DNA of 10,762 nucleotides. Origin: Bacteroidales bacterium (GTDB taxonomy: Bacteria; Bacteroidota; Bacteroidia; Bacteroidales; UBA932). Both the position numbers and the translations under genes were made by a program. The stretch spans positions 1 through 10,762 of the forward strand of contig JAFUUB010000037.1 in the NCBI GenBank assembly GCA_017483985.1. The letters are read 5' to 3'. A model generated the notes under the pieces. The model was not told the origin of the DNA and searched no databases. It saw nothing but the letters and a program-made list of their open reading frames with translations. Positions within the stretch are counted from its first letter, which is position 1; each line of letters begins with the position of its first letter. Shown one piece after another: positions 1-7,185 of this stretch.

Positions 1-714
1 CAAATCCTTGAAGGAAGCCAGCTGATCCGCCGCCCGAAAGAGCATGTCCAGGACCCGTATTCCTTCCGCTGCATCCCGCAGGTCCACGGAGCCGTCAAGG
101 ACAACATCCGGTATGTGGAATCCGTCATCGAGAACGAGATCAACAGCGCGACCGACAATCCGAACGTCTTCCCGGATGAAGACATGATCATCTCCGCCGG
201 CAATTTCCACGGCGAACCGATCGCCATCCCGATGGACACGCTGGCCATCGCCCTTTCCGAGCTGGCCAACATCTCGGAGCGGCGCATTTTCCGGCTGATC
301 TCCGGTCAGCGGGACCTGCCCAAATTCCTGGTGGCCAAGCCGGGCCTCAACAGCGGTTTCATGATCCCGCAGTATACGGCCGCCTCCATCGTGAGCCAGA
401 ACAAGGGGCTTTGCTGGCCGGCATCCTGCGACTCCATTCCTTCCTCCCAGGGTCAGGAGGACCATGTCAGCATGGGTTCCAACGCCGCCACGAAGCTCGT
501 CCGCGTCGCCGACAACGTCGAAACCGTCCTGGCCATCGAACTGTTCAATGCCGCACAGGCCCTCGAATTCCGTCGCCCGGCGCACACCTCTCCCCAGTTG
601 GAGCGGATCTTCGCCGACTTCCGGAAAGCGGTCCCGTTCATCGAGAACGACACCTACATGCATCCGCTCATCGAAGCGGCCGTCCGGTTCATCAAACAGG
701 AAAAGTATTTCTAG
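1..714 (+). CDS. hutH: Histidine ammonia-lyase, C-terminal part (5' end outside window)
   Basis: Histidine ammonia-lyase deaminates L-histidine to trans-urocanate in the cytoplasm, the first step of histidine degradation. The reading frame is open from base 1, giving 237 residues, about the C-terminal 47% of the usual ~500. QDPYSFRC (residues 17-24 here) supplies the equivalents of Gln277, Tyr280 and Arg283 of the Pseudomonas enzyme. SAGNFHGE (65-72) carries the Phe329 equivalent, and QEDHVSM (152-158) the Glu414 equivalent. TDNPNVF and NSGFMIPQYTAA are also typical of the family. The Ala-Ser-Gly that forms the MIO cofactor lies upstream and cannot be checked. The preserved active-site residues argue for HAL over a phenylalanine or tyrosine lyase, and the adjacent hutI supports this. 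The stop codon lies 3 bases before hutI, so the two genes are surely co-transcribed. No damage is visible. Confidence 0.96.
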   Translation, partial: QILEGSQLIRRPKEHVQDPYSFRCIPQVHGAVKDNIRYVESVIENEINSATDNPNVFPDEDMIISAGNFHGEPIAIPMDTLAIALSELANISERRIFRLISGQRDLPKFLVAKPGLNSGFMIPQYTAASIVSQNKGLCWPASCDSIPSSQGQEDHVSMGSNAATKLVRVADNVETVLAIELFNAAQALEFRRPAHTSPQLERIFADFRKAVPFIENDTYMHPLIEAAVRFIKQEKYF

Positions 715-717
715 GCC

Positions 718-1938
718 ATGCGTAAGCTCCTGACCCACATCGCATCGCTGACTGGTATCGTTCCGGAAGGGGTCCTGCGCAAACAGGGCGCTGAAATGGA
801 TACGACCGGCTCGCTGGAGAATGCCTGGCTGCTGGTGGAAGACGGACGGATCGCCGCTTTCGGGCAGATGGGATGCGCCATGCCAGATGCATCCGAAGTC
901 CTGGACTGCAGCGGATGCCTGGTCCTGCCGGCTTTCTGCGACAGCCATACGCACATCGTCTACGCCGGAAGCCGGGACGGGGAGTTCCTCGACAAGATCG
1001 AAGGGCTTTCCTATGAGGAAATCGCCGCCCGGGGCGGTGGGATCCTCAACTCGGCCGACCGCCTGCATGAGTGCTCCGAAGACGGACTGTACGCCCAGAC
1101 GATGGAACGGGTACGGGAGATGATGGCAAAGGGAACAGGGGCCATCGAGATCAAATCCGGCTACGGACTGCGGACCGAAGACGAACTGAAAATGCTCCGG
1201 GTAATCCGGCGGGTACGGGAGAGCGTTCCCGCCGTCATCCGGGCTACTTTCCTGGGAGCCCACGCCGTAGGCCGGGGATATACCCACGAGGAATATGTCC
1301 GGCTGGTCTGCGAGGAGATGATCCCCCGGGTGGCAGCCGAAGGCCTGGCGGACTTCGTCGATGTCTTCTGCGATGAAGGTTTTTTTACCGTGGAAGATAC
1401 CGACCGGATCCTTACGGCGGGCCGCCAGGCCGGACTCCGCCCGAAAATCCATGCCAACGAACTGGCTGTCAGCGGCGGCGTGCAGGTCGGTGTCCGTCAC
1501 GAGGCGCTTTCCGTAGACCACCTGGAGCGCACCACCGATGCGGAGATCGAGGCCCTGCGCGGCTCCGTTACCATGCCGACCATGCTGCCGGGATCTTCTT
1601 TCTTCCTCGGACTCCCCTATGGCCGGGCCAAGGACTACATCCAGGCCGGATTGGGCATTGCCCTGGCTTCCGATTTCAATCCCGGTTCCTCCCCTTCCGG
1701 CGATATGCGCTTCGTCATGGCCCTGGGCTGCATCCAGATGCGCCTGACACCCGTACAGGCCTTGAATGCCTGTACCCTCAACAGCGCCTATGCCATGGGC
1801 GTCGCGGACCAATGCGGATCCATCACCTGCGGCAAATGGGCGAACCTGCTGGTCTGCCGTCCGGGATTCAACCTCACCCAAATCCCCTACCTGCACCATA
1901 CCCCCTTCCTCCGCGACGTTCTGCTGAAGGGAGAATAA
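718..1938 (+). CDS. hutI: Imidazolonepropionase
   Basis: HutI hydrolyses 4-imidazolone-5-propionate to N-formimino-L-glutamate, the third step of histidine degradation, using a metal-dependent amidohydrolase TIM barrel. The 406-residue length is normal. Metal-site residues are visible: SHTH (His77, His79), KIHANE (His245, Glu248), DHLE (His268) and SDFNPG (Asp319). Other family blocks are GGGI (107-110), EIKSGYGL (144-151), FLGAHA (178-183) and TMLPGSSFFLGLPYGRAK (288-305). The ATG at 718 is the first start after the hutH stop, 3 bases downstream, and the N-terminal residues 1-70 form the usual small beta domain. No strong Shine-Dalgarno site is present, only an AGGA at 698-701. Transcription must come from the hutH promoter outside the window. 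Genes for urocanase and the formiminoglutamate enzymes are not in view. The gene looks intact. Confidence 0.97.
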   Translation: MRKLLTHIASLTGIVPEGVLRKQGAEMDTTGSLENAWLLVEDGRIAAFGQMGCAMPDASEVLDCSGCLVLPAFCDSHTHIVYAGSRDGEFLDKIEGLSYEEIAARGGGILNSADRLHECSEDGLYAQTMERVREMMAKGTGAIEIKSGYGLRTEDELKMLRVIRRVRESVPAVIRATFLGAHAVGRGYTHEEYVRLVCEEMIPRVAAEGLADFVDVFCDEGFFTVEDTDRILTAGRQAGLRPKIHANELAVSGGVQVGVRHEALSVDHLERTTDAEIEALRGSVTMPTMLPGSSFFLGLPYGRAKDYIQAGLGIALASDFNPGSSPSGDMRFVMALGCIQMRLTPVQALNACTLNSAYAMGVADQCGSITCGKWANLLVCRPGFNLTQIPYLHHTPFLRDVLLKGE

Positions 1939-1973
1939 AATAAACCGACAAACGTTTCCAAAAGGGACAAGGA

Positions 1974-2030
1974 GCCGAAGGCGACCGGCCGGAGGCCGAA
2001 TGCCCCCTGAAAGGGGGCTCCGCGAAGCGG
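1974..2030. repeat. Run of four mini-hairpins with three-base G-N-A loops (REP-like intergenic element)
   Basis: Four short perfect inverted repeats follow one another in the gap after hutI. They are GCC-GAA-GGC (1974-1982), CGGCC-GGA-GGCCG (1986-1998), GCCCCCT-GAA-AGGGGGC (2002-2018) and CCGC-GAA-GCGG (2020-2030). On the plus strand every loop reads GAA or GGA. The last contains GCGAAGC, a heptamer known to form an unusually stable DNA mini-hairpin. The GC-rich, non-coding character resembles repetitive extragenic palindromes, but only one copy lies in the window, so repetition in the genome is inference. An open minus-strand frame across it has a proline/arginine-rich product with no protein-like features and is not called. 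Confidence 0.5.
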
Positions 2031-2043
2031 TGGGGGTTGAGAC

Positions 2044-2075
2044 CGGGCATCTTTTTCGAATGAAAAAGATGCCCG
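2044..2075. other. Perfect 14-bp inverted repeat with GAAT loop
   Basis: CGGGCATCTTTTTC (2044-2057) and GAAAAAGATGCCCG (2062-2075) are exact reverse complements around a 4-base loop. On the plus strand it would end the hutI transcript in a strong hairpin, but no U-run follows, so it is not a classic intrinsic terminator in that direction. It may protect the 3' end of the hut mRNA. Its right arm is shared with the minus-strand terminator at 2062-2095, so the two folds exclude each other. Confidence 0.6.
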
Positions 2076-2095
2076 CCTCTCCCGAGGCAGGCATC
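2062..2095 (-). terminator. Intrinsic terminator, minus strand (distal terminator of the lipoprotein transcript)
   Basis: Read on the minus strand, GATGCCTGCCTC and GAGGCGGGCATC pair over 12 positions with one U-G wobble around a GGGA loop, directly followed by TTTTT (complement of 2063-2067). Hairpin plus U-run is the standard form of a Rho-independent terminator. It lies about 100 bases past the lipoprotein stop codon, so it would catch transcripts that pass the nearer hairpin at 2148-2182. On the plus strand the wobble becomes a C-A mismatch and no U-run follows, so the direction is clear. Confidence 0.75.
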
Positions 2096-2147
2096 CCAAG
2101 CAAGAGATTAATTAATGATTGAGAGGGTTTTATGAAAGGTACCCTAT

Positions 2148-2182
2148 AAAGGTCCGTCGGCCAGAACGGCCGGCGAGCCTTT
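2148..2182. terminator. Probable bidirectional terminator hairpin between the convergent genes
   Basis: A 15-position stem runs from AAAGGTCCGTCGGCC (2148-2162) to GGCCGGCGAGCCTTT (2168-2182) with a 5-base loop. On the plus strand it has two G-U pairs and one mismatch; on the minus strand one G-U pair and two mismatches. Both directions have an A-run before and a short T-run after the GC core. It begins 13 bases after the lipoprotein stop codon, where a terminator is expected, and faces the 3' end of hutI from the other side. The T-runs are only three bases long, so efficiency is uncertain. Confidence 0.6.
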
Positions 2183-2194
2183 GCTTCTGACTGT

Positions 2195-5100
2195 CTAGTT
2201 GCCAGGGGTGAAGATCACCTGATAGTTGAAGGTGATGTCTTCCTGCCACTTGGTCTTGACAGTAACGGTTACATCGTAGGTAACCGGCTTCTGCAGCTTC
2301 ACTTCACCGGTGTAGTTGAACTTCAGCGTGTTGCCTTCGATCGTGAAGAGATCCTTCACGGACGGGCTCAGGCTCTCGGGTTCGGCCACCAGCGTCTGCT
2401 GGATGTCATAGGCATCCGCAGCGGAGCGGTTGGCGGCAAAGCCATTGTTCCTGGAATCCGTAAAGCTGTTACCGATGGTCCACTTACCGTTCTCCAGCAC
2501 CGTGTACTTCGTCTCGATGCCCGGACGGATATCCTGGATCTTGATACCTTCGAGCAGGTCCTGCTCATAGACCTTCTGGTCGACGACCTTTACGGTGATA
2601 TTGCCCGGCTTGTTGAAGATGAACGGCGTGTAGCGGCGGACCTCATACTTGCTATAGTCATCCGGCGTACCGACACCGTCGAAGCGGGTCTTGATCGGGA
2701 AGGAGGCCTTTCCGTCGCCGGAACCGGACTCGATGCTCAGGTCGGCACGGATGCCGATCGCCGGCAGGTTCGTCATGAAATACAGCGTGTTATCCGCATT
2801 CCAGAGATCGTCATAGGTCGCACGGCCGTCCGCCGGATTCGGGAGAGCCTTGGCACCGAGGGTCTCGTCGGAATAACCGAACTTGACGGTCAGGCCGGCG
2901 GCAGCCAGGTCTTCGACGACATTACCCTTGGCATCCACGACATTCCAGGCGCGTTTCATGAAGTCGATCTTCTCGACATCGTACTTGTAGAGCTTGGAAC
3001 GTCCGCCGTCCACGGAGCTTGCATTGGCCCAGTACTTCGGCTGGACCTGGGTGAAGAAGACATTGTCCTTGCCGACGAACTCTTCGACATGCTTGAAGTT
3101 GTATGCCGGGACCTCATAACCGACCTTCCAGACGAGCTGGACCTCCTGACCGATGTAGGTCGTAACGTTACGCTGGAGCGCACGCTCAAGGGCGGCGATC
3201 TCGAGCAACTGCTTGGCCGTCAGGTTCTTGCCATTGGGTTTGGTCTCCAGGAAGACATCCTGGGCAACGTTCAGGTAAGCAATGTCACCCGGCTTGGAGG
3301 CAGCTTTGAACTTACCGGTAAGTTCCGCAGCGGCAAAAGCGTCGGCATTGGCAAAGTCGGCAGTCTTGGTTACACCGGCGGCCTCGAAGGCAGCCTTGAT
3401 CGAAGCGGCCAACGGTTCGGACTTGGCATAGTATGTGCCGGTCTGGGCATCATAGCCCGTTGCAGGATCATTGATAATGAACGTGCAATCCGGAGTGACG
3501 GTTACCTGGACCGGCTTACGCGAACGGTCGACGGTCTTGAAGATGAATTCGACCTTGATGATGTTGTCCATGGTCTCATAGGTGGCCTTGGCCGTGTAGG
3601 TCTTGTCCCATGCGAAACCGGAAACGTTCGCAAAGAGATTTTCGCCCTCGATGATCGGGTAGATGCTGATTCCCTCGACCTTTTCGTTCTTCTCGTTATA
3701 GACGGTCCATTCCGTCGGGACGGCACGCTTGAGGTCGCTGACCTTGAGGCCGTACTTCTCGTCACCCGGCAGGTTCTTGCTGTCTGCAGCGAAGGATACA
3801 GGGACCTTCACACGGCCGTAGGCGGCAGTCTGACCATTGAAGAGGTCATGGTCGGTCTTGGCATCCTGGGCATAGGTCCAGACGAAGTCGTCGGTGACGA
3901 GCTTGAATTCGGCGATCGGCTTGGTCACGGTCACGACAAAGTCCGCTTTGATCGTCTTGTCGCCCATACCGGTATAGAAGGAGTATGCACCGGTAGCCTT
4001 GCGGCCGAGGGCGGCCTTCAGCTGGGAGTAACTCTTCTCCTCGTTCATCTTGACCGTCGCATAGCCCGCCTCGTTCGCGGCTTCCTTCATCAGTTTGTCG
4101 TCGTTCGCAGGGTTATAGGTCACCTTGACGTCGAATTTCTTGCTCACGGCAGGGAGCGCATACTTCTGCTCCGCAAGTTCTTCATACGTATATTTCTTCT
4201 CGCCCATCTGGTAAAGGACGACCGCGTTTTCAAACATCGTAATGACGGTACCCTTGTCGTTCCAGGCGATCTCGGCGGCCGCATCGGCGACCTGCCAATC
4301 CTTGCGCTCCGCATTGTAGACATACGGGTCCGGAAGGACGGTGATGTCGGCGGAGGCATCGTGGGACGGATAGAGGGTCACGAACGGGCTGGAGATTTCG
4401 ATATCGCGGGCGATGTCGCTTTCCTCGTCCATTTCAGCCTTGTAGTTGATTTCAAGGGCGGTGGCATAAGCAGCACGCACCTTGTAATGCTCCAGGTCGG
4501 CCTTGTTGTAGTAATAAGCGACATTCTCCGGGTTCTGGGAATCACCAACCGGGACAGAACCGACCGGCTGGAGGTCGCTGTAGCCGAAGGCCTGGAGATC
4601 GAAGTTCTTCGGAAGGAAGGTGACGACGATTTCACCGGCGACGGAGCCCTTCTTGACATCGACGATTTCGAGCTGCGGAGCGGCGGTCTCACCGCCACGG
4701 GTCTTCACGGCCTTGGTATCGAAGGAGAAGATCTCGGTTCCGACGGCGGCCAGCTCAGCGGCGGCGTCGGCCGGAGAGACCTTGAAGGTCGCCTCGGTGG
4801 CCTGGCCGATCAGCATGGTGACGGGAGTCTGGCCAGCGCCATCGCCCTGGGTCATTTCGCTGTAGTTGACGGTCATCTTGCCGTCCTCGTAATCCGGGAC
4901 ATAGACGATGGACTGGATCCGGTTGAGCAGTTTCTCGATATCGACCTCGGCAGCGGTAAGGCGCTTGTCAATTTCCGCGATCTTGTTGTTGATTTCCGTA
5001 CGGAGCTTATCGATCTCAGAGACGATCTTCTCATCGAGTTTACCGATTTTCCCGTCCAATACCTCGATGTCGGAGATGGCCTTGGTAAGCTTGGTATTCA

Positions 5101-5800
5101 TCGACTCCGTCAGCGCCTGCAAGGCTGCGATGTCCTCCTCGGCGTCCGTGATCCGGGACGCATTGGCGGCGATCTTGGCCTCAAGCGCCGTCTTTAGGGC
5201 CGCATCGTTGTCATCGGAATACTTCTTGAGTTCCGCCTTCAGGGCAGCATCCTGCGCTTCAGCATAGGCCTTGACCTCGGCCAGTTTCTGGGCCAGGACA
5301 TTCGTCTGCCAGGTCTCGAAGGCAGCATTGGAGAGATAGTCCCGGGCCACCTGGGCCTTGAAATCGTTCAGCGCGGAACCGAGTTCACCGACCTGGTTTT
5401 CGAGCGTACCGACACGGGTGTCGAGGCCCGTAATATCCTCTACAGTGGTAGCGGCAAAGGCCTGGAAGGTCTCCGTATCCAGTTTCTTGTCGATGTTCTG
5501 CTTCATGAGCGCAATATCGGCATTGATGTCAGTAATCTGGGCATCCATGTCGCTGATGTCACCCTCGATGGCCGTGCGGGCCGATTCGAGGGCGGAAACG
5601 GCGGACTGCAGGATCGATACCTGGGACTCGAGGCTGGCGACCTTGCCGGTCTCAAGGGCAGTGACCTTTTTCTGCAAATCCTTGATGTCGTCGTCGTAGT
5701 CAGTGTTGTTGCAACTGACGGCGACCAGTGCTGCCCCACCGAGGAGCAGCGCTGCGAATTTTGAAAATTTCACTTTCATAAGATATGATGAATTAAACAT
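2195..5800 (-). CDS. Large surface-type lipoprotein with long N-terminal coiled coil and beta-rich repeats
   Basis: I do not recognise a named function. The 1,201-residue product begins with a lipoprotein signal ending LVAVSC (Cys30). The mature start CNNTDYDDDI is acidic, like the Bacteroidetes signal that sends lipoproteins to the outer leaflet. Residues ~35-298 are almost continuous heptad-type coiled coil (L/I/V/M every 3-4 residues, rich in D, E, K, A). The junction RIQSIVYVPDYEDG (294-307) is, from memory, common in Bacteroidales lipoproteins of the DUF4988 kind. Residues ~320-1201 are beta-rich, with weakly repeating units near 612, 742, 880 and 1027 and a last strand at 1185-1197. There are only two cysteines, 30 and 772. 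No catalytic motif is seen. The gene starts 6 bases after the OmpA-type gene. An internal ATG at 5779 gives the more usual signal MKVKFSKFAALLL (Cys23) and is equally likely. A rod- or adhesin-like surface role is inference. Confidence 0.85.
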   Translation of the reverse strand: MFNSSYLMKVKFSKFAALLLGGAALVAVSCNNTDYDDDIKDLQKKVTALETGKVASLESQVSILQSAVSALESARTAIEGDISDMDAQITDINADIALMKQNIDKKLDTETFQAFAATTVEDITGLDTRVGTLENQVGELGSALNDFKAQVARDYLSNAAFETWQTNVLAQKLAEVKAYAEAQDAALKAELKKYSDDNDAALKTALEAKIAANASRITDAEEDIAALQALTESMNTKLTKAISDIEVLDGKIGKLDEKIVSEIDKLRTEINNKIAEIDKRLTAAEVDIEKLLNRIQSIVYVPDYEDGKMTVNYSEMTQGDGAGQTPVTMLIGQATEATFKVSPADAAAELAAVGTEIFSFDTKAVKTRGGETAAPQLEIVDVKKGSVAGEIVVTFLPKNFDLQAFGYSDLQPVGSVPVGDSQNPENVAYYYNKADLEHYKVRAAYATALEINYKAEMDEESDIARDIEISSPFVTLYPSHDASADITVLPDPYVYNAERKDWQVADAAAEIAWNDKGTVITMFENAVVLYQMGEKKYTYEELAEQKYALPAVSKKFDVKVTYNPANDDKLMKEAANEAGYATVKMNEEKSYSQLKAALGRKATGAYSFYTGMGDKTIKADFVVTVTKPIAEFKLVTDDFVWTYAQDAKTDHDLFNGQTAAYGRVKVPVSFAADSKNLPGDEKYGLKVSDLKRAVPTEWTVYNEKNEKVEGISIYPIIEGENLFANVSGFAWDKTYTAKATYETMDNIIKVEFIFKTVDRSRKPVQVTVTPDCTFIINDPATGYDAQTGTYYAKSEPLAASIKAAFEAAGVTKTADFANADAFAAAELTGKFKAASKPGDIAYLNVAQDVFLETKPNGKNLTAKQLLEIAALERALQRNVTTYIGQEVQLVWKVGYEVPAYNFKHVEEFVGKDNVFFTQVQPKYWANASSVDGGRSKLYKYDVEKIDFMKRAWNVVDAKGNVVEDLAAAGLTVKFGYSDETLGAKALPNPADGRATYDDLWNADNTLYFMTNLPAIGIRADLSIESGSGDGKASFPIKTRFDGVGTPDDYSKYEVRRYTPFIFNKPGNITVKVVDQKVYEQDLLEGIKIQDIRPGIETKYTVLENGKWTIGNSFTDSRNNGFAANRSAADAYDIQQTLVAEPESLSPSVKDLFTIEGNTLKFNYTGEVKLQKPVTYDVTVTVKTKWQEDITFNYQVIFTPGN

Positions 5801-5806
5801 TTATGC

Positions 5807-7009
5807 TTATTCAAGCGTGCCGATGACGACCCGGTTCTTGACGTTCTCGGCAAACGGCTGGACCGTATCGCCCTTGAAGTCGGTCGTGATGCGGGATGCG
5901 GCGACACCGCAGTCCACCAACACTTTGCGGACGGCATTGACACGACGCTCGGAGAGTTTCAGATTGTGCTGCGGACGGCCGGTCTTGCGGTCGGCATAGC
6001 CCACGATGGTTACGGTGAATTCCGGATGGGCCTTCAGCCACTGGGCAGCGGCTTCCAACCGGGCCTTCTCCTCCTTGGAAATCCGGGAGGAATCCAGCGC
6101 GAAGAAGGTGTTGAATCCCTGTTCGGCGGCGATGGCGGCATGCTCGGCGGCAGCGGCACGGGCGGCCTGTTCGGCGGCACGGCGCTCGGCAGCCAGGCGT
6201 TCAGCCTCCTCCTGCGCAGCACGTTCCCGCGCCTCCGCTTCCATCTGCGCCCGGCGGGCCGCTTCTTCAGCCGCAACGCGGGCGGCGGCTTCCGCTTCCT
6301 CCCGGGCAGCGGCCTGGGCTGCCAGCCAGGCGGCGGAGGTCCGATACGGTTTCCCGCCGAAAGCGAACTTCAGGCCCACGAGGCCGGTAAAATGGAAATC
6401 CGGATTCCCGGCTTCCTTGGAATTCAGGTGATCGGAAGTGATCGTACTGGCGGCCTCCAGGTTGAGAAGGAGGTTATCCGACAAGCGGATATCCAATCCG
6501 GCTCCGGCACGGCCGGCTCCGAAGACCTTCGAACCGTCCCAGAGATAGGTGAAGAACTGCTCCGGAACGACCCCCGTGACATCATTCGCCTCGTTGTCCA
6601 TACCCGCCAGGACGGCTCCGCCGGCCAGCACATACGGCCGGAAGGTCCGGGCATGGTTATACCCGCCGATCAGGGAGGCAAGGTCAACCGTGAAATCCAG
6701 GTTGCCGCCGACCAGATTGAAAGTATAGATTTCCGTAGGGTTGACCACATTACCTTTGCCCTGCCAACCGCCGACGCCAAAACGCAGGCCGATTACGGGG
6801 GTAAACTGGTATCCGACCGACAGGGCGGCAGCGGGAGAAAGGAGGTCCGAAAAAGCCGTTTCGCCCAGGGTATAGGCGACACCGCCCTGGACCTGGCCGT
6901 ACCAGTGCGGACGGAACTCGACGCTTTCATCCGATTTGCTCTGCTGCGCAAAAACGGCCAGCGGCAGGAACAACGCGGCCGCAAGAAGAGAAAATGCGAT
7001 ACGTTTCAT
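5807..7009 (-). CDS. OmpA-family outer-membrane protein with Ala/Glu-rich helical linker
   Basis: The product has 400 residues in three parts. MKRIAFSLLAAALFLPLAVFA is a Sec signal, cleaved before QQ. Residues ~33-217 alternate aromatic and small residues (WYGQVQGGVAYTLG, LSVGYQF, FTGLVGLKFAFGG), as in a small outer-membrane beta barrel. Residues ~225-297 are a highly charged Ala/Glu/Arg helix, followed by an OmpA C-terminal domain (~300-400). That domain carries GYADRKTG and LSERR; Asp340 and Arg356 match the diaminopimelate-binding pair Asp271/Arg286 of E. coli OmpA, with one extra residue between them. It should tie the outer membrane to peptidoglycan. The frame can be extended to 7057, but a strong promoter -7 box occupies 7055-7062, so that start would not be transcribed; ATG 7009 has an A-rich leader and a proper signal peptide. 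It is first in a two-gene unit with the lipoprotein. Confidence 0.9.
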   Translation of the reverse strand: MKRIAFSLLAAALFLPLAVFAQQSKSDESVEFRPHWYGQVQGGVAYTLGETAFSDLLSPAAALSVGYQFTPVIGLRFGVGGWQGKGNVVNPTEIYTFNLVGGNLDFTVDLASLIGGYNHARTFRPYVLAGGAVLAGMDNEANDVTGVVPEQFFTYLWDGSKVFGAGRAGAGLDIRLSDNLLLNLEAASTITSDHLNSKEAGNPDFHFTGLVGLKFAFGGKPYRTSAAWLAAQAAAREEAEAAARVAAEEAARRAQMEAEARERAAQEEAERLAAERRAAEQAARAAAAEHAAIAAEQGFNTFFALDSSRISKEEKARLEAAAQWLKAHPEFTVTIVGYADRKTGRPQHNLKLSERRVNAVRKVLVDCGVAASRITTDFKGDTVQPFAENVKNRVVIGTLE

Positions 7010-7054
7010 CTGTTTATTCTTGTTTTTTCTCGTTTCGTATGATATATGATACCG

Positions 7055-7086
7055 CAAAAATAAGAAGAATTTTTAATTAATCACAA
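7055..7086 (-). promoter_or_regulatory. Bacteroidetes-type promoter for the OmpA-type/lipoprotein unit
   Basis: On the minus strand a TTG (7086-7084) is followed after 21 bases by TATTTTTG (7062-7055). This matches the Bacteroidetes primary sigma factor pattern of a -33 TTG and a -7 TAnnTTTG with 19-21 bases between them. Transcription would start near 7048-7052, leaving a leader of about 40 A/T-rich bases before ATG 7009. The surrounding AT-rich sequence contrasts sharply with the GC-rich genes. Confidence 0.75.
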
Positions 7087-7103
7087 ATTTTCTGAACATT
7101 TTA

Positions 7104-7155
7104 TGATACGTATTACCCCATACGGGACGACCGGACCGGTGCCGGCCACGTATCA
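7104..7155 (-). other. Inverted repeat enclosing a possible three-way-junction fold, between recJ and the OmpA-type gene
   Basis: TGATACGT (7104-7111) and ACGTATCA (7148-7155) are perfect reverse complements 36 bases apart. On the minus strand the interior can fold into two further stems, GGCCG-GCAC-CGGTC (one G-U) and TCCC-GTAT-GGGG, giving a three-armed structure 31 bases after the recJ stop. It could be the 3' end structure of recJ mRNA; only TAAAAT follows, not a true U-run. Alternatively the paired 8-mers could be a regulator site upstream of the promoter at 7055-7086. Confidence 0.4.
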
Positions 7156-7185
7156 CCTATTATTTTTAAGGGGGGCTTGTAAGGA

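Noticed and set aside
1887..2099. 70-codon open frame on the minus strand across the hairpin cluster
   Set aside because: It spans the end of hutI, the GNA hairpins and a terminator. The Pro/Arg/Gly/Phe product reflects the palindromes, not a protein fold.
3089..5197. 702-codon open frame on the plus strand opposite the lipoprotein gene
   Set aside because: Its codons align exactly with the sense codons, so stops appear only where the sense gene uses TTA, CTA or TCA. This GC-rich gene avoids those codons. The product is a repetitive D/G/R/V mix with no domain, signal or promoter.
2195..5800. Phage tail fibre or S-layer protein as an alternative for the lipoprotein
   Set aside because: A coiled coil plus beta-rich tail also fits fibres, but the lipoprotein signal, the acidic export-like start and the OmpA-type neighbour point to the host envelope. 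No phage gene is nearby.
6115..6345. GC-rich low-complexity tract suggesting a DNA repeat
   Set aside because: It encodes the Ala/Glu/Arg helical linker of the OmpA-type protein. The repetition is at amino-acid level with varied codons, so it is not a tandem DNA repeat.
5966..7042. 358-codon open frame on the plus strand opposite the OmpA-type gene
   Set aside because: It is a codon-aligned shadow. The glycine-rich product mirrors the alanine-rich linker, and the frame runs through the promoter leader.
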